Positions 25,473 to 33,700 of a stretch of DNA of 64,000 bases are shown piece after piece. Positions within the stretch are counted from its first letter, which is position 1. Every line of letters starts with the position of its first letter. Under the pieces are notes generated by a model, which saw only the letters and a program-made list of their open reading frames with translations, made no database searches and was not told the DNA's origin. Source of the DNA: JAFCUW01 sp049897565 (GTDB lineage Bacteria > Pseudomonadota > Gammaproteobacteria > Burkholderiales > Burkholderiaceae_D); NCBI RefSeq assembly GCF_049897565.1, contig NZ_JAFCWM010000002.1:248001-312000 (forward strand), given 5' to 3'. A program made the translations under genes and the position numbers.

Positions 25473-25673
25473 CTAGCGGAACTCCATGTCGGCTTCGCGG
25501 CGCCGAATCTCGGCCCACACGGCGCGTTTGTAGTCGTCGCCGGCACTGCCCCACTGGACGATTTCGTCGATCGTGCGCAGGCAGCCGCGGCACAAGCCGG
25601 TGTCGGGCGCCATCTCGCACAGGCTGATGCAGGGCGACGGCACCGGAGACTGCTGTTGTTGTTCTGGACTCAT
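25473..25673 (-). CDS. DUF1289 domain-containing protein
   Basis: This 66-residue protein has the DUF1289 pattern: SPCISLCEMAPDTGLCRGCL with four cysteines, then TIDEIVQWGSAGDDYKRAVW and a basic end. Members are short, probably metal-binding proteins of unknown role. The ATG at 25673 places the whole domain in frame; the open frame continues upstream without family resemblance. It is the first gene of the unit leading to the MBL-fold hydrolase. Confidence 0.82.
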   Translation of the reverse strand: MSPEQQQQSPVPSPCISLCEMAPDTGLCRGCLRTIDEIVQWGSAGDDYKRAVWAEIRRREADMEFR

Positions 25674-25775
25674 GGGCAGAAGATTAGCGCATTCAATCGA
25701 ATCGCGCTTGACCTGAGATGATGCAGCTGTAGAATACCATCCATGCAGATGGTGTATGGATGCCACGAGGATGAT

Positions 25776-26198
25776 ATGGGGACTATGGACGCACGCGAAG
25801 TCAAGCCGAAAACTTACGATTCGGAGAAAATCACGATCAATCTCGGCCTGATCGACTTAGGCCAGATAGACCTGCTGGTAAACGAAGGGTTCTATTCGAA
25901 CCGTACGGACTTGATCCGCACGGCGATCCGGAACCAGCTGAACATCCATGCCGACGTGGTGAGGCAGACCGTTGCACGCAGGAGCCTGGTGCTCGGCATG
26001 CATCACTACTCGAAAGCGTCCCTGGAAGCGGCACTCGCCGCCGGGGAACGGCTGCAGATCCAGGTGCTGGGCATGGCCAGCATCGCCAGCGACGTCCCGG
26101 CCGAACTGGCCGTGGCGACGATCGAATCGATTTTCGTGCTTGGCACCTTGCACGCCAGCACCGCCGTAAAAACGGCACTGGCAGACCGCATCTTGTGA
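25776..26198 (+). CDS. CopG/ribbon-helix-helix family regulator
   Basis: This 140-residue protein starts with a ribbon-helix-helix region (KITINLGLIDLGQIDLLVNE followed by FYSNRTDLIRTAIRNQLNIH, about residues 18-57). The C-terminal half is a small alpha/beta domain (LQIQVLGMASIASDVPAELA), possibly for ligand binding or tetramerisation as in NikR, but no histidine metal set is evident. GAGG at 25766 lies six bases before the ATG at 25776. The PHA-depolymerase-type esterase gene follows after 24 bases, so the protein may regulate its own operon. Confidence 0.75.
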   Translation: MGTMDAREVKPKTYDSEKITINLGLIDLGQIDLLVNEGFYSNRTDLIRTAIRNQLNIHADVVRQTVARRSLVLGMHHYSKASLEAALAAGERLQIQVLGMASIASDVPAELAVATIESIFVLGTLHASTAVKTALADRIL

Positions 26199-26222
26199 TG
26201 CACTTGAACTAAGGAATGCCTA

Positions 26223-27482
26223 ATGAAACTGAACGAAAAAATGTTTGCGCACATGCGTACAGCAACACGCACCCTGCTCGGGCAGGGCCCGGCCGCAGCG
26301 ACATCGGCGATCCAGAAAGCACTGAACGGCGGCGCTGCCGCTAGAGCGACGCACCAGCCGGCCGCCCAGCCGCAGGCGATGCGCGACATCAATCCGCCGC
26401 CGCCGCACGCCGCCCAATCGGCCGCCCCGCAGCAGCCGCCGCCTGAGGCGCCAGCGGCGCCCACGCCGATGACCGACGCGGCCGAAATCATGAGCCGCTT
26501 CATGCCGGACATGTTGGCCAACCTCGACCGGGTCCAGGGCGCCGGCATGGCCAACTTCAAGATGCCCAGTTTCGACATGCCGTCGTTCGACCTCGGCGCG
26601 ATGGGCGGCGCCATGGGTGGCGCGCACGGCCCGGCCGAAGCGCTGCCGGGCAAGTTTATCGACGGCAGCCATACCAATGCGGCCGGCACCCGCGGCTATA
26701 AGCTGTACGTGCCGAGCACCTATTCCGGCGAGCAGGCGGCGCCGCTGCTGGTGATGCTGCACGGCTGCACCCAGGATCCGCTCGACTTCGCCAGCGGCAC
26801 GCAGATGAATCAGCTGGCCGAAGAGCTGCAGTGCCTGGTGGTGTATCCGGCCCAGTCGCAGCAGGCCAACGCGCAGCGCTGCTGGAACTGGTTCAACGCG
26901 GTCGACCAGACGCGCGACCAGGGCGAGCCGTCGATCATCGCCGGCATCACGCGCGACGTCATGGCCAGCCATAACGTCGACGACAGCCAGGTGTATGTGG
27001 CCGGCCTGTCGGCCGGTGGCGCGATGGCAACCATCATGGGGACGCTGTATCCGGACCTGTATGCGGCCGTCGGCGTGCACTCGGGGCTGCCGTTCGCGTC
27101 GGCGCAGGACCTGCCGTCGGCGCTGGCGGCCATGAAAGGCAACTTCCGCCGGCCGCAGTCGCAGGGCAAGGCGATTCCGATCATCGTATTTCACGGCGAC
27201 AAGGACACGACGGTGCACCCGGCCAATGGCGACGAATTGATTGCGCGGGGAAAGCACAAGGCGGCCAACGACATGGTCGTCGAGCCGGGGCGCGTGCCGG
27301 ATGGGCACGCCTATACGCGCACGGTGCACCAGCACCCGGACGGCACGCCGCACGCGGAGCAATGGCTGATCCACGGCGCCGGGCACGCGTGGTCGGGCGG
27401 CAGTTCGCGCGGCAGTTATACCGATGGCAAGGGTCCGGACGCGAGCCGCGAAATGATGCGGTTTTTCCAGACCAAGCGCTAG
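26223..27482 (+). CDS. PHB depolymerase family esterase
   Basis: This 419-residue alpha/beta hydrolase has a long low-complexity Ala/Pro-rich N-terminal region (about residues 30-85) and a catalytic domain with the oxyanion segment LVMLHGCTQDPLDFASGT (about 177-194), nucleophile serine in YVAGLSAGGAMA (about 261), Asp in VFHGDKDTTVHPANG, and His in HGAGHAWSGG. This matches short-chain PHA depolymerase or LpqC-type esterases. There is no clear signal peptide, so intracellular polymer turnover or an atypical export route is possible. It is co-directional with the small regulator upstream. Confidence 0.88.
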   Translation: MKLNEKMFAHMRTATRTLLGQGPAAATSAIQKALNGGAAARATHQPAAQPQAMRDINPPPPHAAQSAAPQQPPPEAPAAPTPMTDAAEIMSRFMPDMLANLDRVQGAGMANFKMPSFDMPSFDLGAMGGAMGGAHGPAEALPGKFIDGSHTNAAGTRGYKLYVPSTYSGEQAAPLLVMLHGCTQDPLDFASGTQMNQLAEELQCLVVYPAQSQQANAQRCWNWFNAVDQTRDQGEPSIIAGITRDVMASHNVDDSQVYVAGLSAGGAMATIMGTLYPDLYAAVGVHSGLPFASAQDLPSALAAMKGNFRRPQSQGKAIPIIVFHGDKDTTVHPANGDELIARGKHKAANDMVVEPGRVPDGHAYTRTVHQHPDGTPHAEQWLIHGAGHAWSGGSSRGSYTDGKGPDASREMMRFFQTKR

Positions 27483-27528
27483 GCCGGCTCGTTTTGTAGT
27501 TTATCGGTGCAAGCCGGCGGCCACACCA

Positions 27529-27554
27529 GGGTCTGACCCCACCGGGTCAGACCC
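27529..27554. repeat. GGGTCTGACCC inverted repeat (inside-out copy of the GGGGTCAGACC family)
   Basis: GGGTCTGACCC (27529-27539) and GGGTCAGACCC (27544-27554) form an 11-base stem with a CACC loop. The arms are those of the 23030 palindrome in reversed order. It lies between two convergent genes and may help terminate both. Confidence 0.75.
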
Positions 27555-27569
27555 CAGACGCGACGGTTT

Positions 27570-27767
27570 TCAGTTTGTCGGTTTTGATTGGGTTTCTGGC
27601 GTTTCGAGGGAAGCGATGTGCTGCCGCAGGCAGGCGGGGCACCAGCAAGCGGCCGGCGCGCCGGGCACCGGTACCACCGCCGGCAGCGCGCTGCACCAGC
27701 ACGGCGCGGCGGCGCCGCCGGCCATTGCGCAGGCGAACGTGGCGCCGCAGCCGGTGCAGGTGCTCAT
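27570..27767 (-). CDS. Cysteine-rich CWC-type small protein
   Basis: This 65-residue protein has the spacing of cysteine-rich CWC proteins: CTGCGATFACAM, then APCWCSALP, then CWCPACLRQH. The cysteines suggest a zinc or iron site. The function of the family is unknown. The ATG at 27767 has a GGGAGG site; the open frame extends to 27941 but that part overlaps the argB start region. It is divergent from argB and convergent with the depolymerase gene. Confidence 0.78.
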   Translation of the reverse strand: MSTCTGCGATFACAMAGGAAAPCWCSALPAVVPVPGAPAACWCPACLRQHIASLETPETQSKPTN

Positions 27768-27921
27768 GCGGCCTCCCGGCAGGCGTGGAGTGTCGGCGTG
27801 GGAATCATATCGGCCTACAGTAGCGCAACAGGAATTAAAATACAACAAGATCGCCCTATAATGGTCGCAGCCCGAACCCGCTTGTTCCTGTAAAATCTCG
27901 TCAAATTCATTTGGACCCGCC

Positions 27922-28848
27922 ATGACCGCTGCCATTCCCAAGCTTCCTACCGACCTTCAAGATGACCTGACCAAGGTATCGCCGCAAATCAAGGCGCAAA
28001 TCCTGGCGGAAGCGCTGCCGTATATCCGTAACTTCCACGGCAAGACGATCGTCATCAAATACGGCGGCAACGCCATGACGGACGAGCGCCTCAAGCACGG
28101 CTTCGCGCGCGACGTCATCCTGCTCAAGCTGGTCGGCATGAATCCGGTCGTGGTGCACGGCGGCGGCCCGCAGATCGATAATGCGCTCAAGAAAATCGGC
28201 AAGCAAGGCACCTTTGTGCAAGGCATGCGCATCACCGACGAAGAGACCATGGAAGTGGTCGAGTGGGTGCTGGGCGGCGAAGTGCAGCAGGATATCGTCA
28301 TGCTGATCAATCACTACGGCGGCCAGGCAGTCGGCCTGACCGGCAAGGACGGCGGCCTGATCCGCGCGCGCAAGATGTCGATGCCGGACCGCGAAAAGCC
28401 GGGCGAGTTCCTCGACATCGGCTTTGTCGGCGAAATCGACGCCATCAACCCGGCGGTGGTGAAGGCGCTGCAGGACGACGCCTTCATCCCGATCATCTCG
28501 CCGATCGGTTTCGGCCAGGATGGCCAGGCGTACAACATCAACGCCGACGTCGTCGCCGGAAAAATCGCGGAAATCCTGAAGGCCGAAAAGCTGATCATGA
28601 TGACCAACATCGCCGGCGTGCAGGACAAGAAAGGCAACCTCGTGACGGACTTGTCGGCGCGCGAAATCGACGAGATGTTTGCCGACGGCACCATCTCCGG
28701 CGGCATGCTGCCGAAGATTTCATCGGCGCTGGACGCGGCCAAGTCGGGCGTGAATACGGTACACATCATCGACGGGCGCATCGAGCACTCGTTGCTGCTC
28801 GAAGTCTTGACCGAACAGGCATTTGGCACTATGATCCGGTCGCACTAA
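27922..28848 (+). CDS. argB: Acetylglutamate kinase
   Basis: This 308-residue amino-acid kinase phosphorylates N-acetyl-L-glutamate in arginine synthesis. The nucleotide and substrate motifs KYGGNAMTD (about residues 48-56), VVHGGGPQID (about 77-86) and GLTGKDGGLIRAR are intact, as is NINADVVAGKIAEIL near the end. An N-terminal helix of about 25 residues suggests the arginine-sensitive hexameric form. It stands alone; a nested hairpin and a tRNA gene follow. Confidence 0.95.
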   Translation: MTAAIPKLPTDLQDDLTKVSPQIKAQILAEALPYIRNFHGKTIVIKYGGNAMTDERLKHGFARDVILLKLVGMNPVVVHGGGPQIDNALKKIGKQGTFVQGMRITDEETMEVVEWVLGGEVQQDIVMLINHYGGQAVGLTGKDGGLIRARKMSMPDREKPGEFLDIGFVGEIDAINPAVVKALQDDAFIPIISPIGFGQDGQAYNINADVVAGKIAEILKAEKLIMMTNIAGVQDKKGNLVTDLSAREIDEMFADGTISGGMLPKISSALDAAKSGVNTVHIIDGRIEHSLLLEVLTEQAFGTMIRSH

Positions 28849-28853
28849 CTTTT

Positions 28854-28900
28854 TTGGTGACGCAATGCTCGGCAAGCCGAGCAACTTCCTGCGCCACCAA
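28854..28900. other. Nested inverted repeat between argB and tRNA-Thr
   Basis: Outer arms TTGGTGACGCA (28854-28864) and TGCGCCACCAA (28890-28900) match at ten of eleven positions. They enclose a perfect stem TGCTCGGC-AA-GCCGAGCA (28866-28883). A run of T lies before, not after, the structure on the plus strand, so on that strand it is not a classic intrinsic terminator. It may form the 3' end of the argB transcript or a processing site ahead of the tRNA. Confidence 0.55.
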
Positions 28901-28907
28901 TGCAGTC

Positions 28908-28982
<75 letters not shown>

Positions 28983-28997
28983 CTTCCGCGCAGCACC

Positions 28998-29894
28998 TCA
29001 GTACACCCGCTCCACCGTCAATCCCCTCGCACGCAACAGCTCAGGCACGCTGCCTTTGCCGATCAGGTGCAGCAATCCGATCGCCGCCACCGCCTTGTTT
29101 TCCCGCTCCAGCAATTGCGCCAGCTTGTCGGCCATGCCGACGTTGCGCCCGGCCAGCAGCACGTCGCGCGTGAAGCGGCCGGAAAAGGTCGCATCGGTGT
29201 CAAGGCGCAGCGCCAGCGCGTCGAGCGCGGCCCGGTCGGCGTTGCGCCAGGCGTCGGTGAGCTGGGTGATCTCGGCGCGGTGCTTGCCCGATTCGATCAG
29301 CGTGACCGCGTCCTCCAGGTAGCGCAACTGCTCGGCCTCGGTCAGCTTGTTGAACAGCGCCATCTGGCTACCCGCCGATTCGAGTCCCACCACTTTCGCC
29401 TTGCCGGCGCGCGCCAGCGTGGCCAGGTGCGCGTCCACGCCAAGATCGACGCGGAAGCCCTGCACGCCAAATTCGTGCACCGCCAGCACGATCGCCACTA
29501 CCCACGGCTTCAGCGGCGCCAGCGCGGCCGGATCCATGCCCGCCTTTTGCAGCAGCGGCGCCAAGCGCGCCGCCAGTGGCGGCGGCAGCGGCTTGCCCGG
29601 GCTGGCCAGGCCGTAGTCGCGCATCGCCGCGGCCGCTTCCGCCGGCGCCATCGCCGGGTCGATTTCCAGCGCCAGCGTCGCCGCTTCCGCCACCGCCTGC
29701 GTGATGCGCGGCTCGAGCGGATAGAATTCGGCCACGCCCAGATGGATGGTGCCGAACAAGTGCATCGTGTGTCCCTTGCCGGTCACCTTGAACAGCGCGC
29801 CGCGGTCGGCGCCGAACGCCGCACCGCAGGCCAGATAGAACAGGCTGAAGAAGACCACTATAATCTGACGTCTCATCGCATTCTTTGTTGACAT
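28998..29894 (-). CDS. TraB/GumN family protein
   Basis: This 298-residue protein has a signal peptide (IIVVFFSLFYLACGAAFGA) and the family motif HLFGTIHLG (about residues 43-51). The second conserved motif, a Gly-Leu-His segment, is near the C-terminus (IGLLHLIGKGSVPELLRARG). TraB-type proteins are thought to be metal-dependent peptidases of the Tiki type, acting outside the inner membrane. Two starts are possible, 29894 or 29876 (MRRQIIVVFF). It is divergent from the HAD nucleotidase with only 16 bases between them. Confidence 0.85.
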   Translation of the reverse strand: MSTKNAMRRQIIVVFFSLFYLACGAAFGADRGALFKVTGKGHTMHLFGTIHLGVAEFYPLEPRITQAVAEAATLALEIDPAMAPAEAAAAMRDYGLASPGKPLPPPLAARLAPLLQKAGMDPAALAPLKPWVVAIVLAVHEFGVQGFRVDLGVDAHLATLARAGKAKVVGLESAGSQMALFNKLTEAEQLRYLEDAVTLIESGKHRAEITQLTDAWRNADRAALDALALRLDTDATFSGRFTRDVLLAGRNVGMADKLAQLLERENKAVAAIGLLHLIGKGSVPELLRARGLTVERVY

Positions 29895-29910
29895 TTTAAT
29901 AAAGTTGCCC

Positions 29911-30639
29911 GTGCCAAATCATAACCCGTCGGCGCCCCTGTGGCTGTTCGATCTTGACAACACGCTGCATGACGCATCGCATGCGATCTTCCCCTTGATC
30001 AGCGCGAACATGAACACCTACATCGCTCGCGTGCTCGGCGACGTCGACACGCCGGCGACGATGGAGCAGGTCAACGCGGCGCGCCTGGGCTACTGGAAGC
30101 GCTACGGCGCCACCCTGCTCGGCATGATCCGCCACCACGAGGTCAAGGCTGCCCACTTCCTGGCCGAGACGCACGACCTGGCCGACCTGGCGCAGATGAT
30201 CCGCGCCGAACGGGGGCTGGCGCGCATGCTGCGCAGCCTCCCGGGCCGCAAGATCCTGCTGACGAACGCGCCGACCGTGTACTCGCGCGACGTCATGCGC
30301 CACCTCGGCTTGCAGCGCCACTTCAGCCACCACATCGCCATCGAGAACATGCACGTGCACGGCCAGCTGCGGCCGAAGCCGTCGAAGCTGATGCTGCGCC
30401 GCCTGCTGCGCCGGCACGGCGTTGCGGCGCACCGCTGCATCCTGGTCGAGGACACGCTGGCGAACCTGCGCACCGCGCGCCAGCTCGGCGTGCGCACGGT
30501 GTGGATCACGCAGTACCTGCGCATCAGTGATCCGATCGGCACCGCGCCGCTGCCGCGGATGCTAAAACGCCCCGCTTACGTCGATGTCAAAGTAAAATCT
30601 GTCCGACAGCTGCCCGCCCGCCTGCACCAGCTGCGCTGA
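29911..30639 (+). CDS. Pyrimidine 5'-nucleotidase, HAD superfamily
   Basis: This 242-residue HAD phosphatase has motif I WLFDLDNTLHDAS near the N-terminus, motif II ILLTNAPTVYSRDV, the catalytic Lys in RPKPSKLMLRR, and motif IV CILVEDTLANL. The helical cap between motifs I and II fits the bacterial SDT1/pyrimidine nucleotidase type. No ATG is available; a GTG at 29911 is the likely start, with a TTG at 29905 as alternative. It is followed by slmA in the same direction. Confidence 0.85.
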   Translation: MPNHNPSAPLWLFDLDNTLHDASHAIFPLISANMNTYIARVLGDVDTPATMEQVNAARLGYWKRYGATLLGMIRHHEVKAAHFLAETHDLADLAQMIRAERGLARMLRSLPGRKILLTNAPTVYSRDVMRHLGLQRHFSHHIAIENMHVHGQLRPKPSKLMLRRLLRRHGVAAHRCILVEDTLANLRTARQLGVRTVWITQYLRISDPIGTAPLPRMLKRPAYVDVKVKSVRQLPARLHQLR

Positions 30640-30677
30640 TCCGATTCAGTCCAACCCTCCACCTTGATCGAGAACAC

Positions 30678-31256
30678 ATGGCAAGCACCAAGCCGGGTCA
30701 GCGCAAACTGCAAATCCTCCAGGCCCTGGCCGGAATGCTCGAGCAGCCGAAAGGCGAAAAGATCACCACCGCTGCGCTGGCGGCGCGGCTCGACGTGTCG
30801 GAAGCGGCGCTGTACCGCCACTTCGCCAGCAAGGCGCAGATGTTCGAGGGCCTGATCGAATTCATCGAGTCGAGCGTGTTCGGCCTGATCAACCAGATCG
30901 CCGAACGCGAAGAGGGCGGCGTCGACCAGGCTCGCGCGATCCTGCAGATGCTGCTCGGTTTTGCGGCGAACAACCCGGGCATGACGCGCGTGCTGATCGG
31001 CGACGCGCTGGTCAATGAGGACGACCGCCTGCAGCTGCGCATGAACCAGTTCTACGACAAGGTCGAGCTGGCGTGCAAGCAGTCGCTGCGCCTGGCCGTC
31101 ACCCAGGGCCACGGCGCCGAAGCCGATGTCACCGCGCGCGCCAGCCTGCTGGTGAGCTACGTGGTGGGCCGCTGGCACCGCTACGCCAAGAGCGGCTTCA
31201 AGCAAAATCCGACCGAAGGCACTACCGTGCAGATCGCGCTGCTGCTTGCGGCCTGA
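30678..31256 (+). CDS. slmA: Nucleoid occlusion factor SlmA (TetR family)
   Basis: This 192-residue TetR-fold protein binds specific chromosomal sites and blocks FtsZ ring assembly over the nucleoid. The N-terminal helix-turn-helix KITTAALAARLDVSEAALYR (about residues 27-46) and the following HFASKAQMFEGLIEFIESS are typical of SlmA. It also has the conserved FAANNPGMTRVLIGDALVNE in the FtsZ-interacting domain. The neighbouring argB and HAD nucleotidase genes match the usual beta-proteobacterial order argB-slmA. Confidence 0.93.
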   Translation: MASTKPGQRKLQILQALAGMLEQPKGEKITTAALAARLDVSEAALYRHFASKAQMFEGLIEFIESSVFGLINQIAEREEGGVDQARAILQMLLGFAANNPGMTRVLIGDALVNEDDRLQLRMNQFYDKVELACKQSLRLAVTQGHGAEADVTARASLLVSYVVGRWHRYAKSGFKQNPTEGTTVQIALLLAA

Positions 31257-31273
31257 AGCGCCTTTCGTACCGC

Positions 31274-33094
31274 ATGAACACTGCAGACTGTTACGCCCTG
31301 CTTGACGACGCCAGCGACTCGGCGGCCGCGCTCTCGCGCCTGTACACGGAATACGCCGGCACCCTCGCCTGCGCCGACGCGGCGCAATGGCCGCAGCTGC
31401 TGGCCGACATGCAGGACGCGCTTGGCCGCGGCCTGCACGCAGTGGCGCTGCTGACGTACGAACTTGGTGGCCACCTGCTCGGCACCGGCGCGCACCCGGT
31501 GGCCGGGCCGCTGGCGCAGGTGCTGCTGTTCGAGCGCTGCGAGCACCTGTCGCAGCCGCAGGTGGCTGCGTGGCTGGCCGCGCGTGCCGATCACGGCGCA
31601 GGCCCTGCCGGCATCGGCGCCGTGCGCGCCAACGTCGACGAAGCGCAGTTCACCGACGCGCTGGCGCGCATCCACGCGTATATCGAGGCCGGCGACACCT
31701 ACCAGGTCAACTACACCTACCGGCTGCGCTTCGACGCCTTCGGCTCGCTGCCGGCGATGTACGAGCGACTGCGCGCACGCCAGCCGGTGCCGTACGGCGC
31801 GCTGATCGCCCTGCCCGGCGGCGACGCGGTGCTGTCCCTGTCGCCCGAGCTGTTCGTGTGCCACGCCGGCGGCGAACTGCTGGCGCGGCCGATGAAAGGC
31901 ACCGCGCCCGCCGGTGACGACGACGTCGACAACGCGCAGCGCGCGCGCGCGCTGGCGGCCGACAGCAAGAACCGCGCAGAAAACCTGATGATCGTCGACC
32001 TGCTGCGCAACGACCTGGGACGGGTGGCGGTGACCGGCAGCGTGGCCGTGCCGGCGCTGTTCGACGTCAAGCGCTACAGCAGCGTGCTGCAGATGACGTC
32101 GACGGTGACGGCCAGGCTGCGCCCCGATGCCACGCTGGCCGGCATCTTCGCCGCGCTCTACCCGTGCGGCTCGATCACCGGCGCGCCGAAGCGGCGCACG
32201 ATGGAGATCATCCGCGAACTGGAGCCGGCGCCGCGCGGCATCTATACCGGCGCAATCGGCTGGTTCGATCCGCCCGCGGGCGGCGCGGCGATCGGCGACT
32301 TTTGCCTGTCGGTGCCGATCCGCACGCTGGCGCTGCAGCCGGAAACGGGCGGCGTGCGCGCCGGCGAAATGGGCGTCGGCGCGGGCATCGTGTTCGACAG
32401 CGACGCCGCCGATGAATACGCCGAGTGCCGGCTGAAGGCGCGCTTCCTCACCGGGCTGGAAAACCAGTTCGAGCTGTTCGAGACGCTGCGCGCCAGCCGC
32501 GACGAAGGCTGCCGCCACCAGGAACTGCACCTGGCGCGGATGGCGGCATCGGCGCGCTATTTTGACTTTGCCTTCGATGGAGGCGCGGCCGTGGCCGCGC
32601 TTGACGCGGCTTGCGCCGCCTTTGCGCCGGAGCTGCGCTACCGGCTGCGCCTCGCGCTTGGCGCCGACGGCCAGTTCGCCGTCCAGAGCGCGCCGCTGGC
32701 GCCGATCGCCGAACCGGTCGGCCTGCTGCTGGCCGACGATGCGACGGTGGCCGACGACCTGTTCCTGCGTCACAAGACCAGCATCCGTTCGCGCTACGAC
32801 GCCGGCTGGCGCGCCGCCGAGCAGCAAGGCGGCTTCGACACGCTGTTCTTCAACCAGCGCGGCGAGCTGGCCGAGGGTGGCCGTTCGAATGTGTTTGTGC
32901 GTATCGGCGGGCGCTGGGTCACGCCGCCGCTGGCGAGTGGCGTGCTGGCGGGGGTGATGCGTGGAGTGCTGCTGTCGGCGCCGGCGTGGAATGCACACGA
33001 AGGCATCATTACGCGCGCCATGCTGGAAGAGGCGGACGACATCGTCGTCTGCAACGCGCTGCGCGGACCGCTGCGCGCTTACCTGATGTGTTAA
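31274..33094 (+). CDS. pabB: Aminodeoxychorismate synthase component I fused to aminodeoxychorismate lyase (PabB-PabC)
   Basis: This 606-residue fusion serves p-aminobenzoate and folate synthesis. The PabB part (about residues 1-385) has the chorismate-binding motifs MKGTAPAGDDDV, SKNRAENLMIVDLLRNDLGR and CGSITGAPKRRTMEIIRELE. The PabC part (about 395-606) is a PLP enzyme with lysine in FLRHKTSIRSRYDA and NQRGELAEGGRSNVFVRI. The start at 31274 (MNTADCYALLDD) lies 17 bases after the slmA stop; the open frame upstream overlaps slmA and was rejected. The fusion is common in Burkholderiales. Confidence 0.92.
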   Translation: MNTADCYALLDDASDSAAALSRLYTEYAGTLACADAAQWPQLLADMQDALGRGLHAVALLTYELGGHLLGTGAHPVAGPLAQVLLFERCEHLSQPQVAAWLAARADHGAGPAGIGAVRANVDEAQFTDALARIHAYIEAGDTYQVNYTYRLRFDAFGSLPAMYERLRARQPVPYGALIALPGGDAVLSLSPELFVCHAGGELLARPMKGTAPAGDDDVDNAQRARALAADSKNRAENLMIVDLLRNDLGRVAVTGSVAVPALFDVKRYSSVLQMTSTVTARLRPDATLAGIFAALYPCGSITGAPKRRTMEIIRELEPAPRGIYTGAIGWFDPPAGGAAIGDFCLSVPIRTLALQPETGGVRAGEMGVGAGIVFDSDAADEYAECRLKARFLTGLENQFELFETLRASRDEGCRHQELHLARMAASARYFDFAFDGGAAVAALDAACAAFAPELRYRLRLALGADGQFAVQSAPLAPIAEPVGLLLADDATVADDLFLRHKTSIRSRYDAGWRAAEQQGGFDTLFFNQRGELAEGGRSNVFVRIGGRWVTPPLASGVLAGVMRGVLLSAPAWNAHEGIITRAMLEEADDIVVCNALRGPLRAYLMC

Positions 33095-33148
33095 GCGGAC
33101 GGAAACGCAGCGCCGTTTCAGACCGATAGCCTTTGAGTCGACGGTCTT

Positions 33149-33333
33149 GCGAATCCCCCGGGGTCAGTGCCGACAATCGGACACGAACTCGGCACTAATC
33201 GACATCACGCCCTGCATTTGCGGATGCGAATCCCCCGGGGTCAGTGCCGACAATCGGACACGAACTCGGCACTAATCGACATCACGCCCTGCATTTGCGG
33301 ATGGGGCCGTGTCCGAATGTCGGCACTGACCCC
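33149..33333. repeat. Inverted-repeat element with a 77-base tandem duplication (GGGGTCAGTGCCGAC family)
   Basis: Two identical 77-base units lie head to tail at 33149-33225 and 33226-33302. Each contains the left arm GGGGTCAGTGCCGACAATCG (33160 and 33237). A right arm at 33308-33333 is complementary to it over 25 of 26 bases and ends CACTGACCCC. The element resembles a REP or MITE-like unit and is related to the one at 33701-33849 and to the short palindrome at 46606. It contains no transposase gene. The 321 bases from 33095 to 33415 hold no gene apart from this element. Confidence 0.85.
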
Positions 33334-33415
33334 GGGTTTTATCGTGTTTGCTTAAGAGAATCTCGGCACTTGCCCCACCTTACCGGCGATCTCGGGAACC
33401 TAGACGAAGGCCAAG

Positions 33416-33700
33416 ATGGAACTGCTGCGCTACCTCGACAACACTTTTCTGACCCGGACCCAGCTGTTAGAGGCCACAGGAATCGATGCCACCGCGCCGG
33501 CGGGGCTGGCGGGCATGCCGAAACCATCCTACCGGCGGAGACTTGATGTCGGGTGCGACTCATTTTTCGGGGCGCACGCGGAGCAGCACCAGGTCGATTA
33601 CCGTGCCAGCGGCTATTCTTCTTGGATCGGGACCCTGCTGGCGCTGTGCGCCGAAACCGATGGGCGCCCGTCCGATCCGAGCAGTGCCCGTCACCGAGGA
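33416..33700 (+). pseudogene. Gene remnant truncated by an inverted-repeat element
   Basis: An ATG at 33416 opens a frame (MELLRYLDNTFLTRTQLLEA...) that looks like real coding sequence for about 90 residues, with CDSFFGAHAEQHQVDYRASG and YSSWIGTLLALCAETDG. From 33701 the frame enters a GGGGTCAG-type repeat element and becomes low-quality sequence. It most resembles the N-terminus of a DUF6058-like protein, but I am unsure of that. The flanking repeats at both ends suggest that their insertion or recombination removed the rest of the gene. Confidence 0.5.

Noticed and set aside
31073..31273. Upstream extension of the PabB-PabC frame
   Set aside because: It lies inside slmA in another frame; family resemblance begins at the ATG at 31274.
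33149..33302. Possible CRISPR array (two identical 77-base units)
   Set aside because: The units are directly adjacent with no spacers, there are only two, and no cas gene is near. The inverted right arm shows that they belong to a REP or MITE-like element.
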